Shown: positions 1-11,300 of the stretch, one piece after another
Position numbering within the stretch: the stretch's first letter is position 1
Layout: the number at the start of each line of letters is the position of its first letter
DNA from: Acheta domesticus
Taxonomy: Eukaryota > Arthropoda > Insecta > Orthoptera > Gryllidae
NCBI GenBank assembly: GCA_031308135.1
Contig: JAHLJT010009436.1
Coordinates: 139,212,303 to 139,276,302, forward strand
DNA: 64,000 nucleotides
Direction: 5' to 3'
The notes under the pieces: model-generated
What the model was told of the DNA's origin: nothing
The model's input: the letters and a program-made list of their open reading frames with translations, nothing else
The model's database searches: none
Program-made: the position numbers and the translations under genes

Positions 1-260
1 GTAACTGCAGTAAACCCAGTAATACAGCCCAGAGTCAAGAGCTTGTTGGATTACCTGGCAAGACGCCAAACACAGGAGAGATCGCCAGTTGGGCGCTCGT
101 TGGTTTCAAAATGATTTCATATACATCGATATTGCTGCAATATCTTCAATATTGAATGTCATTAAAAAGAAAATGTATATTACTAACATATTATGAGATC
201 TTTTTGAAGTATCTGGGGGTTGTGCAACCGTACAACCTACGCACGAGCCGTCATTGATGT
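1..260. repeat. Dispersed repeat family C, unoccupied copy
   Basis: This stretch aligns by eye with 13,130-13,259 followed directly by 14,885-15,010. Shared segments include 'tggtttcaaaatg' and 'tacatcgatattg'. The second copy is split by a 1,625-bp DNA element, whereas this one has a single uninterrupted TA at the corresponding point (around 122). It is therefore a natural empty-site control for that insertion. It runs off the left edge of the window. No coding potential is seen. Confidence 0.75.
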
Positions 261-652
261 TTATTACAGTATTTCTTAATAAAAAAATTACAATTCAATT
301 TTTTAAATTTCCAGTTTAATTTCCAGATTAACATGTAGCACGCGGTGGACATGTCATGAGCATTTGAGAGGACCTATTATGCTTTGATGTAGAATTTGGG
401 GGCTGGCCGTTTGAAGTTGTGATCCAGTAAGAAGCTATTTTCACTTTCTTTAAACAATGTTTCATATGTGTGAATTTTCGCACTGCTCGTATTGCTTATT
501 TCAACAATATTCTTTGAAATAGCTACATCAAATCAACGTTATTGTAATAAGTACACAAATCCCCTAGTAGCTATTAAATTAAAATATCAGATTTAAATTC
601 ATGGGAAGGCCATATCAGCCAGATCGATCGTGATGTATGTGTTAAAGTTACT
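261..652. other. No recognisable feature
   Basis: AT-rich sequence without an open frame of note, RNA gene or repeat that I can match elsewhere in the window. Confidence 0.6.
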
Positions 653-848
653 AATGTTGTTCCCAGACTGATTGGTGAAAGCCACTTTTTGGATACCCAT
701 TTATGGTGGTTGTTAACAACCCACTTACAAAAATTGTCCACGCTTCGTTACATGTATCAAATATTTATCTTTAATAATCCCACTGCATTAGCATTCATTT
801 CTGCTTCACATGCACAGGATCGTCAAGTACAGATCACAATAACTTGAC
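653..848 (+). repeat. Direct repeat family F, copy 1
   Basis: About 195 bp nearly identical to 1,988-2,183, in the same orientation. The two copies share a long block from the 'aacaacccacttac' motif to 'gatcacaataactt'. They differ mainly by a short indel where copy 1 reads 'ggtggttgttaac' and copy 2 reads 'cccaccgggtcgttaac'. The spacing of about 1.33 kb is compatible with either terminal direct repeats of a small element or a segmental duplication. Confidence 0.8.
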
Positions 849-989
849 TATTCACACCTCTTTCCCAATCACTATTTCGAATCAGCTTTTCTGCATAGCT
901 TCTCGAAAATTCCTAAAGACTGAAAGTAGATTCCTTCATGATACATCGCGCTCCATTCAGTGAGTCAGAAGCAGAGAGTACGAATACAA

Positions 990-1165
990 CCAAAGCTGGA
1001 AATAAACTCCAGACGGCGGGCATTGGACGCGGGCGCGCATACCTCACTTCGCCCGCGCCCGCCGTGGGTTGGGTTCCATGAGTCACGGCCGCGCCGCGCC
1101 GCGCCGCGCCGTCCCACGCCCTCATAAAAGCGGGCGGCCGCGGCGGACGTACGACTGCCAACAGA
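990..1165 (+). promoter_or_regulatory. Candidate GC-rich Pol II promoter
   Basis: A sharp GC-rich island in AT-rich surroundings. It carries an AP-1-like TGAGTCA (1,079-1,085), GCC/GCG runs and a TATA-like CATAAAAG (1,123-1,130), followed about 30 bp later by a possible start region near 1,150-1,160. A CCAAT box (around 1,174) lies downstream. Spacing of TATA to start is as expected for an animal core promoter on the plus strand. No convincing first exon follows, so it could be a repeat-borne promoter. Confidence 0.35.
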
Positions 1166-1987
1166 GACGTCCTAACCAATAGGCCCGTGTCGAGGGCATG
1201 CACATTTCAAGGACCCGTAAAGAAAGATACGACCAGGCTTGACTCGTAAATGGGCGAATTGGCGTGGTAGATCGTCGCAGCAGTGTCGATTTCCGTCACG
1301 TGATGGGTGACGCCACTCGGGGACTACCCGCGAACTTCTGAGAAGGAGGGAAAATTTACGAATGATGCGGGACACGACTGTCCCGGTTCCTTTCCAGGTT
1401 CCTTGGCGACGCTCCAGATCCCAAGGCTGGTAGGACCCTAAATAAAAATTTGAGTGCTCGTAATTGAATTGTTACACTTCCTCCAATAATTTTAGAACTA
1501 TAAGCGGGAGCAAAAAAGTAAAACTGAAAAATACAACGAAAAATGTCCTAAGAGCAAGAACCAAACCTCAGAATCAGCCGAAGACCTGTTGCAAAGTTGT
1601 TTGAAATCCGTGTGTGAAAAATCAATGCTTAAATAGTGTGAAAAAAGAGGCAGCAAATTTGAAGTTTCAGAGATTTAAACGTTTCAACATTCCTTTGGTC
1701 TAATAATAAATAAGATTTAACGGAAAGTTAAATTAAAATACATTTCATTCATTTATAAGCCAACTAAGATCCCAATAAGGGCAAGGGCCTCCTGCCTTTT
1801 TGCAGGGAATACTGAATGAAGTGATATGGTGATGATGAGGGGTGGAAGGGAGAATTAATGAATTATAGAGTGATAGGATGATGATGAGAGGTGGGAGGTG
1901 ATCATCGCCTTTTTTTAACCATCCCAGCATTCGCCTTATGAGCGAGGGAAACCACGAAAAAAACCGGTCAAGATGGAAGATACCAAT
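1166..1987. other. Intervening region, no supported gene
   Basis: Sequence between the GC island and the second direct-repeat copy. A 95-codon minus-strand frame (1,745-2,032) runs into the direct repeat and has low-complexity His and Leu stretches. I do not recognise it and treat it as repeat-derived. Confidence 0.4.
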
Positions 1988-2183
1988 GTTGTTCCCAGAC
2001 TGATTGTTGAAAACCACTTTTTGGATCCCCATTTATGCCCACCGGGTCGTTAACAACCCACTTACAAAAATTGTCCACGCTTCGTTACATCTATCAAATA
2101 TTTATCTTTAATAATCCCACTGCATTAGCATTCATTTCTGCTTCACATGCACAGGATCGTCAAGTACAGATCACAATAACTTA
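1988..2183 (+). repeat. Direct repeat family F, copy 2
   Basis: Second copy of the repeat at 653-848, in the same orientation and with few differences. After the shared block it continues with 'aataaataaaaaacagccg', unlike copy 1, so the right boundary of the repeat lies near 2,183. Confidence 0.8.
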
Positions 2184-3161
2184 ATAAATAAAAAACAGCC
2201 GAGAGATTGAATCCGCACCGCCCGATTGCGAAGTCGCACTGAGCCACTTCGCTCGGTTAAGATAGATTAGATGAGCGCAAATGTTTTTGAAAAAGTAAAT
2301 ATTGAAATTCTCTAAGACTTTCAAAATACTATGTAAACTTTTTAACATGAAGGTTCAAGCCTTCTGAAAAACCAAGAATGAATTACCAATAACCGAATCA
2401 TCACAACAGGTATATATCTATATGGTTGCGCATCAGAGAGACTATGCGAAACAATCTAGGACGTAAAAAGTCAAGGCAATCGAGTGTTTTGAGACCTCCC
2501 CCTCCTCCAGAAGCCGGTTATTGTTGACAATGGATAGGGCTACTCCTAAAACCATTGTAATATTTAATCGAGTCGACGGGAATTGGTAATACAGTGATTT
2601 CACAACTTTTTTAAGAGCCCGGAAGAGATAACAAACCGAGTCAATAGTCTGATTGCATTCGGAATAAAGTAGACCATTCCTAGTTAGCTCATACCTCGAG
2701 GTATCAGTCGTCTGAATGACATACTCATTCAACGATGTGCGCTGTAAAAATATATTAAGTAGACCTGCAAATGCCAGAATATGAAAAATTCTTTGAGAAT
2801 TCGTTCCAAATTTTTGCGTGAATCCAACACTTTGCCCAGACGTACCACTCTATCATTGGCCAATTTAACAAAAGAGGTGTTAATGATAAATCTGTGCATG
2901 CCACCTTTGGATGAATGATACACAGAGCAACATCAAACCATCGCAGAGTATACAAAATATATTTTAAAATGTTTTAAACGTTATGGTTTTCCTAATATTG
3001 AAATTTGGCACAAAGTAGAAGCGCGAGAAGAAAGCCGACTCTCGACAATTTAGAGAGACAATCTCAGAAGAAAAGCAATATTCAAAAATAATGTGTAATA
3101 TGCTAATTACTTTGTCTGAAGATGACAGCGTGAAGAAGAATGGACTGCACCAAATTTTTAC
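2184..3161. other. No supported gene
   Basis: Two adjoining minus-strand frames (2,442-2,732 and 2,729-2,923) are open for 96 and 64 codons. Their products show no motif I recognise, so I do not call a gene. The remainder is AT-rich and featureless. Confidence 0.4.
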
Positions 3162-3286
3162 TTTCCCGTATAGGTAAGTATATACGAAGTAATATTCGTG
3201 ATACGTAATAAAGAAAGTTTGTAATGCTTCGCGAAAAAATGGCGAATTTTCGGCGGAATAAAATTCGTTGCCGGGTCGTGATAACG
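3162..3286 (+). repeat. Family A repeat, detached outer end
   Basis: Begins 'actttcccgtata' and continues through a TACG-rich palindromic segment, 'gaaagtttgtaatgc' and 'aaaattcgttgccggg'. This is the inverse of the outer end at 47,690-47,830. It abuts head-on the opposite family A terminus at 3,287, so the locus is a rearranged or nested composite rather than one intact element. Confidence 0.65.
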
Positions 3287-5170
3287 AACTAGTGGTGCTA
3301 CAGAATGGCACAGACTTTCCCGTATTAGTTTTCTATTTCCTTCGGTCTCAGCTAGCTATTCTAAATTGCCACATACACTTGCCAGCTGCCATCTATCTCC
3401 GCCCAAAGTACATTTTTCTGACATTTTATTAATTATTCGATTTCCTAGTGGGATAACAGAAACATTAATTTTAGAATATTAAAGAACACAAAAACCTCAT
3501 CCTATATACCAAATTTGTTTGAAAAATTTGGAGCCGTTTTTAAGAAAATTTCCTTTAAGCGCTTCTAAAATCGCGAAATTTAAAGCTCTTTTTCCATGGA
3601 AAAGTTTCGAGTTTTCAAAAAACTTCATTTGAAGTCATTTGAAACACAATAACTCACAAATACAATAGTGTTTACAAATTGCTGGTAGTGTGCATATTAA
3701 AGGTGTGAAAGATTTATCAAAAAATTACATTTGTATAATGTTTGAGAAAACGAAAAAATACCCCAAATTGAAATTTACGTCATATTAAAGAGTGCAATTA
3801 GCACAATCCAATAGAAAAGTTTCAAGAAAAAATTTGAGGCCTTTTATGAAACGTGGTGGGACTGGGACAGACTTACTCGTATAAGTTTTCTATTTCCTTG
3901 GGTCATGGCTATCCATTTATACTTGCCATATACTCTTGCCAGCTGCCATCTATCTTCGCTCACACTAATTTTTTTTTATATTTTCTTAATTTTTCGCCTA
4001 TATATTAAAGAACACTAAAACCTCGACCTAAATGGCAATTTTCTTTGACTAATTTGGAGCAGTTTTTAAGAAAATGACGTTTAAGCTCTATTAGAAATGC
4101 GAAATTTGAAGCTCTTTTTCACAGAAATTTGAGTTTTCGAAAAACTACATTTGACGGCATTTAAAGCAATTTAACTTAAAAAATATAATAGTGTTTAAAA
4201 ATTGACGGAAAGGTACATATTAACGGTGTAAGAGATCATTCAAAAAAATTACATTTGTGTAATTTTTGCCAAAACCAAAAAAATACCCCAAGATGAACTT
4301 ATTAAAGAGTGTAATTAGTACTATCCGTTAGACAAGTTTGAAGAAAACATTTAGAGCCATTTTTGAGAAAATGGCGTTCGAGCGTTTCTGAAAATGCGGA
4401 ATTTTGAGCAAGTTTTCACAGAAGACTATTAAATTTTCGAGAAACTTTAATTCACATTATTTAAAGCACGTGTATTCATAAATATAATACCGTGCACAAA
4501 TCGCCACTAATGTAAATATTAACGACTTGAAAAACTAATCAAGGAAATGAAATTTTTGTAATTTCTGAAACAACAAAAGAATAGGGCACTATGGTGTTAA
4601 TGTCATCTCATAGATCACTTTTAGTACTATCCCTACAAACGTTTAAAGAAAAACATTGAAGCCGTTTTTGAGAAAATTTAGTTATTGGAATTTTTTAAAA
4701 TTTCAAATATTGCATGCAATATTGAGCAAAATCTACCAAAATTTTGAAAAAATGCACATGGCCTTAATGATAAAACTCACTTTGGACAACAAATTTTATT
4801 TGAAGGAAAAATCTCCATCTTCAATTTTGTAGTTGAAGGAATTAGCCGAAAAAATTTCACTTTTGGAATTTTCGAAAATTCGGAGTTAACCGGGAAAATT
4901 GGACCTAAGCTACCTTTATAAATGTATTTTACTCTATTCCTACAAGAAATTTAAAGAGAAAAATTTGGAGCAGTTTTTGAGAAAATTTTGAAAATGTCCG
5001 GGTGGCTGAATGTAGTACCCCCACATTTTGAAGAATGTTTTTCAAAATCGCGGCGCTTTGAGTGGAAGCAGATTGACCGGGGAATATCCATTATGGAAGA
5101 AATCACACGTATGGATTAAGCGTTGTTCACAGACGGGCAGAGGGACGGACGGACGGACGGACGTTTTGAA
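3287..5170 (-). repeat. Family A repeat (GACG-tract element), near full length
   Basis: Starts with the terminus 'aactagtggtgctaca' (3,287-3,302), then 'actttcccgtattag'. It continues with degenerate modules of the type 'gagaaaatggcgttcgagcg' and ends in a (GACG)n tract at about 5,140-5,163. The same ordered modules recur at 46,250-47,850 and, inverted, at 35,930-37,400. There is no long open frame. It is probably a non-autonomous DNA element or other non-coding repeat; the superfamily is not determined. Confidence 0.7.
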
Positions 5171-5501
5171 AAAAACACTTTTTTAATTATGTGAACAAAT
5201 CGTCTTTAATATTGAAGACGTTAGAGAAGTCCAAAACATTGCATTTTTGCAATTTTTGAAAAAGCAAAAGAACAGAGCAATATGACGTTATGTTATCTCA
5301 TAGAGCATATTATGCACTATCCCTACCAAAAGTTTAAAGAAAAAATTTGAAGCCTTTTTGAGAAAATCTTGTTTTTGTATTATTATTCAAATTGCACATA
5401 TTGCACACAATATTGCGCGAAAACTACTAACATTAAAAAAAATGTACATGACCTTAATGAAAGAACCTACTACGATAAACAAATTTTATTCGAAGGAAAA
5501 T
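5171..5501 (-). repeat. Family A repeat, partial copy interrupted by a LINE
   Basis: Matches internal family A modules: 'gcaaaagaacagagcaatatgacg', the block 'ctaccaaaagtttaaag', then 'aaattttattcgaaggaaaa'. At about 5,501 the match stops where other copies continue 'atctctatcttcaattttg' (for example 47,217-47,235). LINE coding sequence starts there. The breakpoint therefore marks a 5'-truncated LINE insertion. Confidence 0.6.
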
Positions 5502-6535
5502 TGCTACATTGCTTTTATTGATAACAGAAAAGCATTTGATAGTGTTAGTAGAAATAAATTGTGGAATGTACTGGAGAAAAGACGGATACCACTACATTTA
5601 ATTAGGACTATCCGCAAACGCAGGTACACGGATCAAAATAAAACTAAAATCAGGATACCTTTTGGAAGAAACTATTAACCAAGGGGTTAGACAAGGGTGT
5701 TGGGTTTCAGCAAAACTTTTTAATACATACCTTGACAACGTTATAAAGAAGTTATATAGAACGTTATATAGAAGCAACGGCTTATACCACATTTTAATAT
5801 TGAAGACAATTTCAAAGGGACTAATTTTTTTAAAACCCTTTTGTTTGCTGACGACCAGGTTTTACTAGCTAAGAATGAAGACAGTCTGCAGAGAGCCCTG
5901 TACGAATTGTACAAAACAGCGAAGCTCTACAATTTGCATATATCTTCCCGCAAAACGAAGTCCATGACTTTTCAAGGTTCTCATTCCGTAAGATGTAAGC
6001 TCGTTTTAGAAGAGATAAGATAATTGAAGAAGGAAATACTTTTAAATATCTAGGATGTGAATTATCATACCTCGGAGAAGTTGATATTGAAAGAAAGATC
6101 GAGAGATTCAACCTTGTGTGTGGCACCATTAAAAAGACCCTAAGAGGCAAAGTAGGAAAAGACACAATCCTAAAATTATACAGTTATGGTAGTGCCTTGT
6201 GGCTTATACGGAATTGAAAACTGGGTTATAAATTCCACATCCTATAGCAGAGGTCAGGGTGCTGAAGAGATTTTTGAGGTCGATCCTAGAAGTGACGAAA
6301 AGAGATCGATTAAAAACGGAGACCATACGGGAAACTTTGGAATTTACACTCTAAACGACAAAATCGAAGAATATAGAGAGAAATTATTGGAAAGACCATC
6401 TAAAGGATGGAAAATAATCGTTTACCTAAGCAACTCATTTTCTACAGACCTCGAGGGAAAAGCATTGGTAGACCCAAAAGATGATGGAGAGATCACCGAG
6501 TCGCAACAGACCAACAGGTCTAATGCCTGAGGGCG
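5502..6535 (+). pseudogene. Non-LTR retrotransposon reverse transcriptase, 5'-truncated and frameshifted
   Basis: Pieces of a LINE reverse transcriptase lie in order over several frames. They are the palm motif with 'FIDNRKAFDSV' (about 5,510-5,545), 'INQGVRQGC' (about 5,675-5,702), the catalytic 'FADDQVLLA' (about 5,842-5,868) and a 'FKYLGCELSY' thumb segment (about 6,030-6,070). A C-terminal tail runs to about 6,530. Functionally it would copy element RNA at a nicked target. Frameshifts and stops separate the pieces, and the N-terminus and endonuclease are missing, so it is dead. It sits inside family A. The clade (RTE-, jockey- or CR1-like) cannot be fixed by eye. Confidence 0.85.
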
Positions 6536-7557
6536 AAGAAGAAGAAGACTATGAAGACTTTTTGCTAGTTGTGAAGGGAGTAGAAATGGGGATGTGGGTT
6601 GCTACATTGTGAATAATTCTATAAAATGAAATCTGTAATTTGTTTACCGATGCAAATATGTTTTGTATTACTTGGGAACCAACATTTATAGTTTTGAACT
6701 TCGATTTGTTGTTTGTACTTTTATTCATCATCTATGTACTGTACAAGGATAGGAAATGCCATCTGAAGCTCATGAAAACGTGTGCAAATGAAGATTTTCC
6801 CCTACATGTCACTTACAGTTTTTACAGCTTTTGATGAAAATAAGTCACTCAAAGTACAAGACACTTAAGTAATTGTAATTTGACACAATGGTTGGCGATA
6901 AGATCCTCTGAAACAGCTTGCGATAATGTTCCAAGTACATAAATAACAGAATTATCTCTTCTTGAGATGATCTACGACAAAAGTTTGTATATAGAAAAGA
7001 TAACTAAAAAATTCTGATGATATGAACATTAAAGGGACGAATACAATTTTTTGTCTCTAATGCTGAAATGGGCATTTTAGGCATAATATATCTGTAAGTA
7101 TGTCGTTTCTGTACCAATACCTGTTCCGTAAAGTAAAAGACAGTGTTTATAATTAATTTTGAGTGTAGACATCGAAACAGTAAAAACGGGATTGTCTAAA
7201 AATGTGTAACAATATGATTTAGGAGTACAGTATTTTCAGGATTCAGAAAGATACAAAACTTACCAGGAAAAGAATGAAAGACGGACAAAAATCAAGGACA
7301 TTCTCTGATGCAAGCAGACCATCACGAAGAAGGAAATACATGTATTAATTCTCAGAGCTTGGTCCGTGTACCCACATTTGCAAATTGTCTTCCGAACCTT
7401 ATGAATATTGGCTTTTGCGTAAAATCATTAATAATAGACTTCCAATGAAAACTTTTAAAATGAGTATTGCGGATTTCCGAAGAAATACTTCACATATGCC
7501 AAGAATGTAAATTACAAAATGTTATTCAAAATTAATGTACTTGTAAAATTATCAATT
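6536..7557. other. No recognisable feature
   Basis: AT-rich unique-looking sequence after the LINE 3' end. Short frames only; family A does not resume here. Confidence 0.5.
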
Positions 7558-7610
7558 CAGTGGCGTCACTAGGGGTAGCAGGGAGTCCGGCTGCTCCGGG
7601 TGACACCGTT
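7558..7610. mobile_element. hAT-like transposon terminus, unpaired
   Basis: The sequence begins 'cagtggcgtcactagggg' and is GC-rich against an AT-rich flank. It matches the CAGTGGCG start of the hAT-like ends at 38,770 and 42,038 in this window. I found no partner end with a matching 8-bp duplication, so the extent of the element is unknown. Confidence 0.45.
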
Positions 7611-7789
7611 AGTGTAACATCCAGCCATAATATTGTTTTTATTATTTATATTGGTAAACACGCACTTGGCCCCTTAGCAACCAACCATCTAAACAACTCT
7701 TTAAGGACGCGTCCATAGCAACGGCCATTAAAATGCTCGAGAGTCCATTAAAAATATTTTAGTGGGCTTTCGGGTTCAGATTTTATCAG

Positions 7790-8470
7790 TGCTCGTTAAT
7801 CTTGGGATAAATATGACTTTGTCACAAAACACAATGTTTGGGAACAAATGTAAATAATTTTCAGAGGAATTTGTACCTTGTAGTACCTTTCTCTTGTTGT
7901 ATACCTTATATTGTTCACGGTTTAGACTGCAAGTTCTTATCCCCGGCAACACCAAATACTCCAAAAACAAGAATGACCTTTAAAAGCAGGTATATGTGAT
8001 CGTTAGCCTCTTGTAAGAACTTAGTTACTTGCTCTTCTGACATTTTAGGTTTGTAATTAGCTTAGATTTTTTCTTCAAATATTCATTAACTTTATAATTG
8101 TACATTCAAATAAATTTTAAAGAATTAGTCTTCAGTATTCACTATTATTTCAAATTATAGGGAATGAATAACTTACGTGGATACTCAGTCTTCTCACTTA
8201 CGTTTAAACATTTTTTCAGCATATTAAAGTATGACTACAGATTAGTTGGTTTTAATGTTTGTGATCGTTCGTTCAGAAAAGGTAGCACAATCTATTTGTT
8301 AATCCCTCGAACATTCCTTTTCCTTCTTCAATCACAAAATAAATCATTCATAAGCTTTTTCATAAGTGGTTCCAGATTTAGAAGGCATCAAACTATAACT
8401 TGCATCGTCTGCTTCCTCCAGAATATCATTGGCAGGAAAATATCTGCTGATACTTCGAAATTCCCGGATT
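7790..8470 (-). pseudogene. Crypton-type tyrosine recombinase remnant
   Basis: Reading the minus strand across frames gives, in order, a segment of the form 'LMPSKSGTTYEKAYE' (around 8,350-8,390) and then 'LKPTNL-stop-SYFNMLKKCLNV' (around 8,200-8,250). The last is 'LLLKVILVFGVFG' (around 7,955-7,995). This order matches the N-terminal SAM-like and start of the catalytic domain of insect Crypton (YR) transposases, which cut and join circular DNA intermediates. Several stops fall where the family has Trp, and the frame shifts repeatedly. The C-terminal R-H-R-Y catalytic part is not recognisable. It is an old dead copy. Confidence 0.6.
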
Positions 8471-9349
8471 TTTTCTCAATCAGCTTGCATTACCAGAAAA
8501 AGCATTCAACTGTTTAATCACACACAAAGTATCCAGTACAACCAACCCTTGCTACAGAAAACCGAGAGTAATGACATTTTTTTCTTAACTCATGAATGTG
8601 TTAAAAGTTTATTTTCAATAAGCGATAAACTAGAAATAACAAAAAACATTGTACGTGACTCGTCCTCTATTAGTCTTTAAGGACTCGTGACATAAATAAC
8701 TATTTAAAAAATATTTACATTTCACTTTAATTGTTGATATTAAAAATATTTTAGATTTTATTACAATAAAAACTGTATGTACCACCTCAACAATATGATC
8801 TCGAAACTCGGTCGTAAAATCCGGGTTTAAGATTCTTTTCATATGTAACTTTGTATGTATATAATTATGAAATTTTCATATACAAACGCTTTCCGCGAAT
8901 TTTTCTGTAGACTGAGCATCGCTATGCCACTGGTAGAACATTTTCCTTACATTGTTTCGCGTGAGCTTCAATTTGACATTGGTCTGTCATTTACAGACAT
9001 CACCTAAGAATAATTTATTTTCACGTATCCCCATAGACGAATTTTCAGACGTGATATTACAAAAAATACTTATATCTTGCAAGATTTGGGGGTCCCTAGT
9101 GCTCCAATGTGCCTCTGGCACACTAACAACATTAATTTTGGTTTTGATTAAAGATTTCATGTATCACTATGAAATGTGACTCAATGAGGTTTTTGTGATG
9201 CTGTCTCTTGTATTGCCATTACCCCGACCCCATGGGGTGTGGTTTTTAAACTTTTCTGCAGGTGAGGCAGTTAATAGCTGAGAGGGATGGTAGAAGGTAG
9301 GGAGAATAGGGAAGGTACTTAGAAGTAAGTTGGTTTGCATAACATATTA
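8471..9349. other. No supported gene
   Basis: AT-rich. Open frames on both strands are short and lack recognisable motifs. Confidence 0.5.
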
Positions 9350-9800
9350 TAATCTATTCACTTTCTCGTCTTTCAACGAATGTAGTAAAGAAAAAGTTTT
9401 GAAATGCTGCGGCAAAAATAGGCGATTTTTCGTCAGAAAAACTTGCATTATGGGTTCCTGGCATCGAAAAACTGAAAAAATCTTATTCTTAAATGCAATG
9501 AATTACTTCCTCTAACACGTTATGTAGTTAGAATCCAATTTTTGTGGGACCCTGATACGGAAAAATCGATTGACGGCAAATCGTCCGTCCGCGTCCAGAG
9601 CTAGGGCCTAAACTCGCTTCGCGAGTTTGAAAGGATATTTGAGGGTTCTTTACATGAAGCTTCAACATTTTCAAAATTTTCTTAAAAATGGTTCCACAAT
9701 TTTTACTTTCTTGCTTTACGAATTCTTCGTAAGACGAGAAAGTTATGTAATCGTGCGCTAGAAAACAGCGAATTTTTGCCAGAAAATTTCTTATACCCGG
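9350..9800. repeat. Family A-related repeat, degraded (subfamily A2)
   Basis: Contains 'cactttctcgtctt', 'aattacttcctctaacacgtt', 'aaaaatcgattgacgg', a short 'cgtccgtccgcgtcc' tract and 'ggttctttacatgaagc', in the order seen at 10,900-11,300 and inverted at 19,200-20,310. A second end-like block ('tttactttcttgctttacg') begins near 9,700. Non-coding. Confidence 0.55.
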
Positions 9801-10899
9801 GCTCTGGTAACAAAAAAGTAGGCAAATCCTGTTGCTAACTTCAGAAAAAAATCTTCTAATACGTGATGTTGCCAGAATGCATGTTTTGTCCTCTCATTGA
9901 TATTTGGCAACTGGTAAGAGGATGGCGCAAGTCCGTAATGCCAGTCCACACCAAGGAAATTAGAAAAGTTAACTACGAGAAAGTCTGTGCAATTCTGTAG
10001 CACAACTAGTTAACATCGTGTAACAAGTTCGGCCGGTGCGTTTTGGGTGGATGTGAAGAAGAGCAGTGGAGAGAACATCCTAAAACAAGAAGGGAGGCCA
10101 AGAACGTTTCCGGGCCCCTCTGTACGTCATTTTCCATTAACTTATTTTTATTTACAATTACATATTTTTATAGTAAATAAATAAAACATACTTCAAGGCG
10201 AATGAAACTATAAATTTAGTGATATGATGCACAAAAATATAATTGATTTTGAGTTAAACCATTTTCAGAGTTGACAGATGATTTAGAGAGCCTGTTCCCC
10301 AAATGTAGTGCAGCAATTCATCAAATTGTGAACATAAAAAGTACAGAATTCGGGGTTTAACTTATTTACAGAAATAGCATGTTTTGTTACGTAAGGCTAC
10401 CGGGGCCCCTTTCGAAATTTGAAGGTGTGCTATGGCCTCTCACCCCCCCCATTTCATTTCCAAGAGGTAGTTTGTGATTCGAGGGCAGATGCCATCCAGT
10501 TGCATTGACTGAGATGGAGGCAGCCGTGAAAGCACGTGGAATCACCAGCAAGTGACATGCCAGATTGATTGATAATTGCATTTCCCGTCCACGACGACTG
10601 GTCGACCTCTTGTAAAAACCTCCTTTCACTCGCTCTTGGAAACTCGTCTGGTATTAAGAAGCGGCGCAGGAAGGTGAAAAAAAAAACTTCCGCTGGATTA
10701 GGTTACACGAATGATTTGCTGCAGCTTTTAACGGCATCCGCCAAAGTAAGTTCAGAAAGGTTGCAAACAATCCACGGTCGTCGTGCTCAGCATAATGGAA
10801 ACCTGTCATTTTATTCACGCTATTTGGCTTCATATTGGTTTCACCATATCTACATCGCTAGAATCAAAGAAAACCCAAGCAAGTCTATGTAATATTTTC
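9801..10899. other. No supported gene
   Basis: Contains a family A-like terminus fragment ('ctgtagcacaactagttaac', around 9,996-10,015). Frames at 10,387-10,629 (minus) and 10,569-10,892 (plus) are open but not recognisable. Confidence 0.4.
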
Positions 10900-11300
10900 A
10901 TGCAATTTTCTCGCCTCCTTAAGTGTGTAAAAAGATAAAATACTGTAATCTTGCGCCGCAAAACGATGAATTTTCTACACAAAAGCTCTGCCCTGATAAC
11001 GAAAAATGGATAAATCTGTGTATATATATTAGTAAATTACTTCCTCTAACACGTTGTGTAGAATCCATATTTTGTGGGTCCTTGAAACCCAAAAATCGAT
11101 TGACTGCAAAATGCCTGTCAGTCCGACCGTGTATAAACCGTTCAGCCGATTTTTCTCAAGAATTAATATTCCCCAATCGATCTGGCTGAATCGCGGCGCG
11201 GGGCTTTGACTTAGAAACGCTCAATTTTAATTTTGGAGGTACTTTACATGAAGCCCCTGGAACATTTTCAAAATTTTCTCAAAAACGCACAATTCAATGT
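10900..11300 (+). repeat. Family A-related repeat (subfamily A2)
   Basis: The ordered modules are 'attacttcctctaacacgttg', 'aaaaatcgattgactgc', a decayed 'cctgtcagtccgacc' tract, 'ccccaatcgatctggctgaat' and 'ggtactttacatgaagcccc'. They match the inverted copy at 19,200-20,310 and the fragment at 35,210-35,380. No coding potential. Confidence 0.6.
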
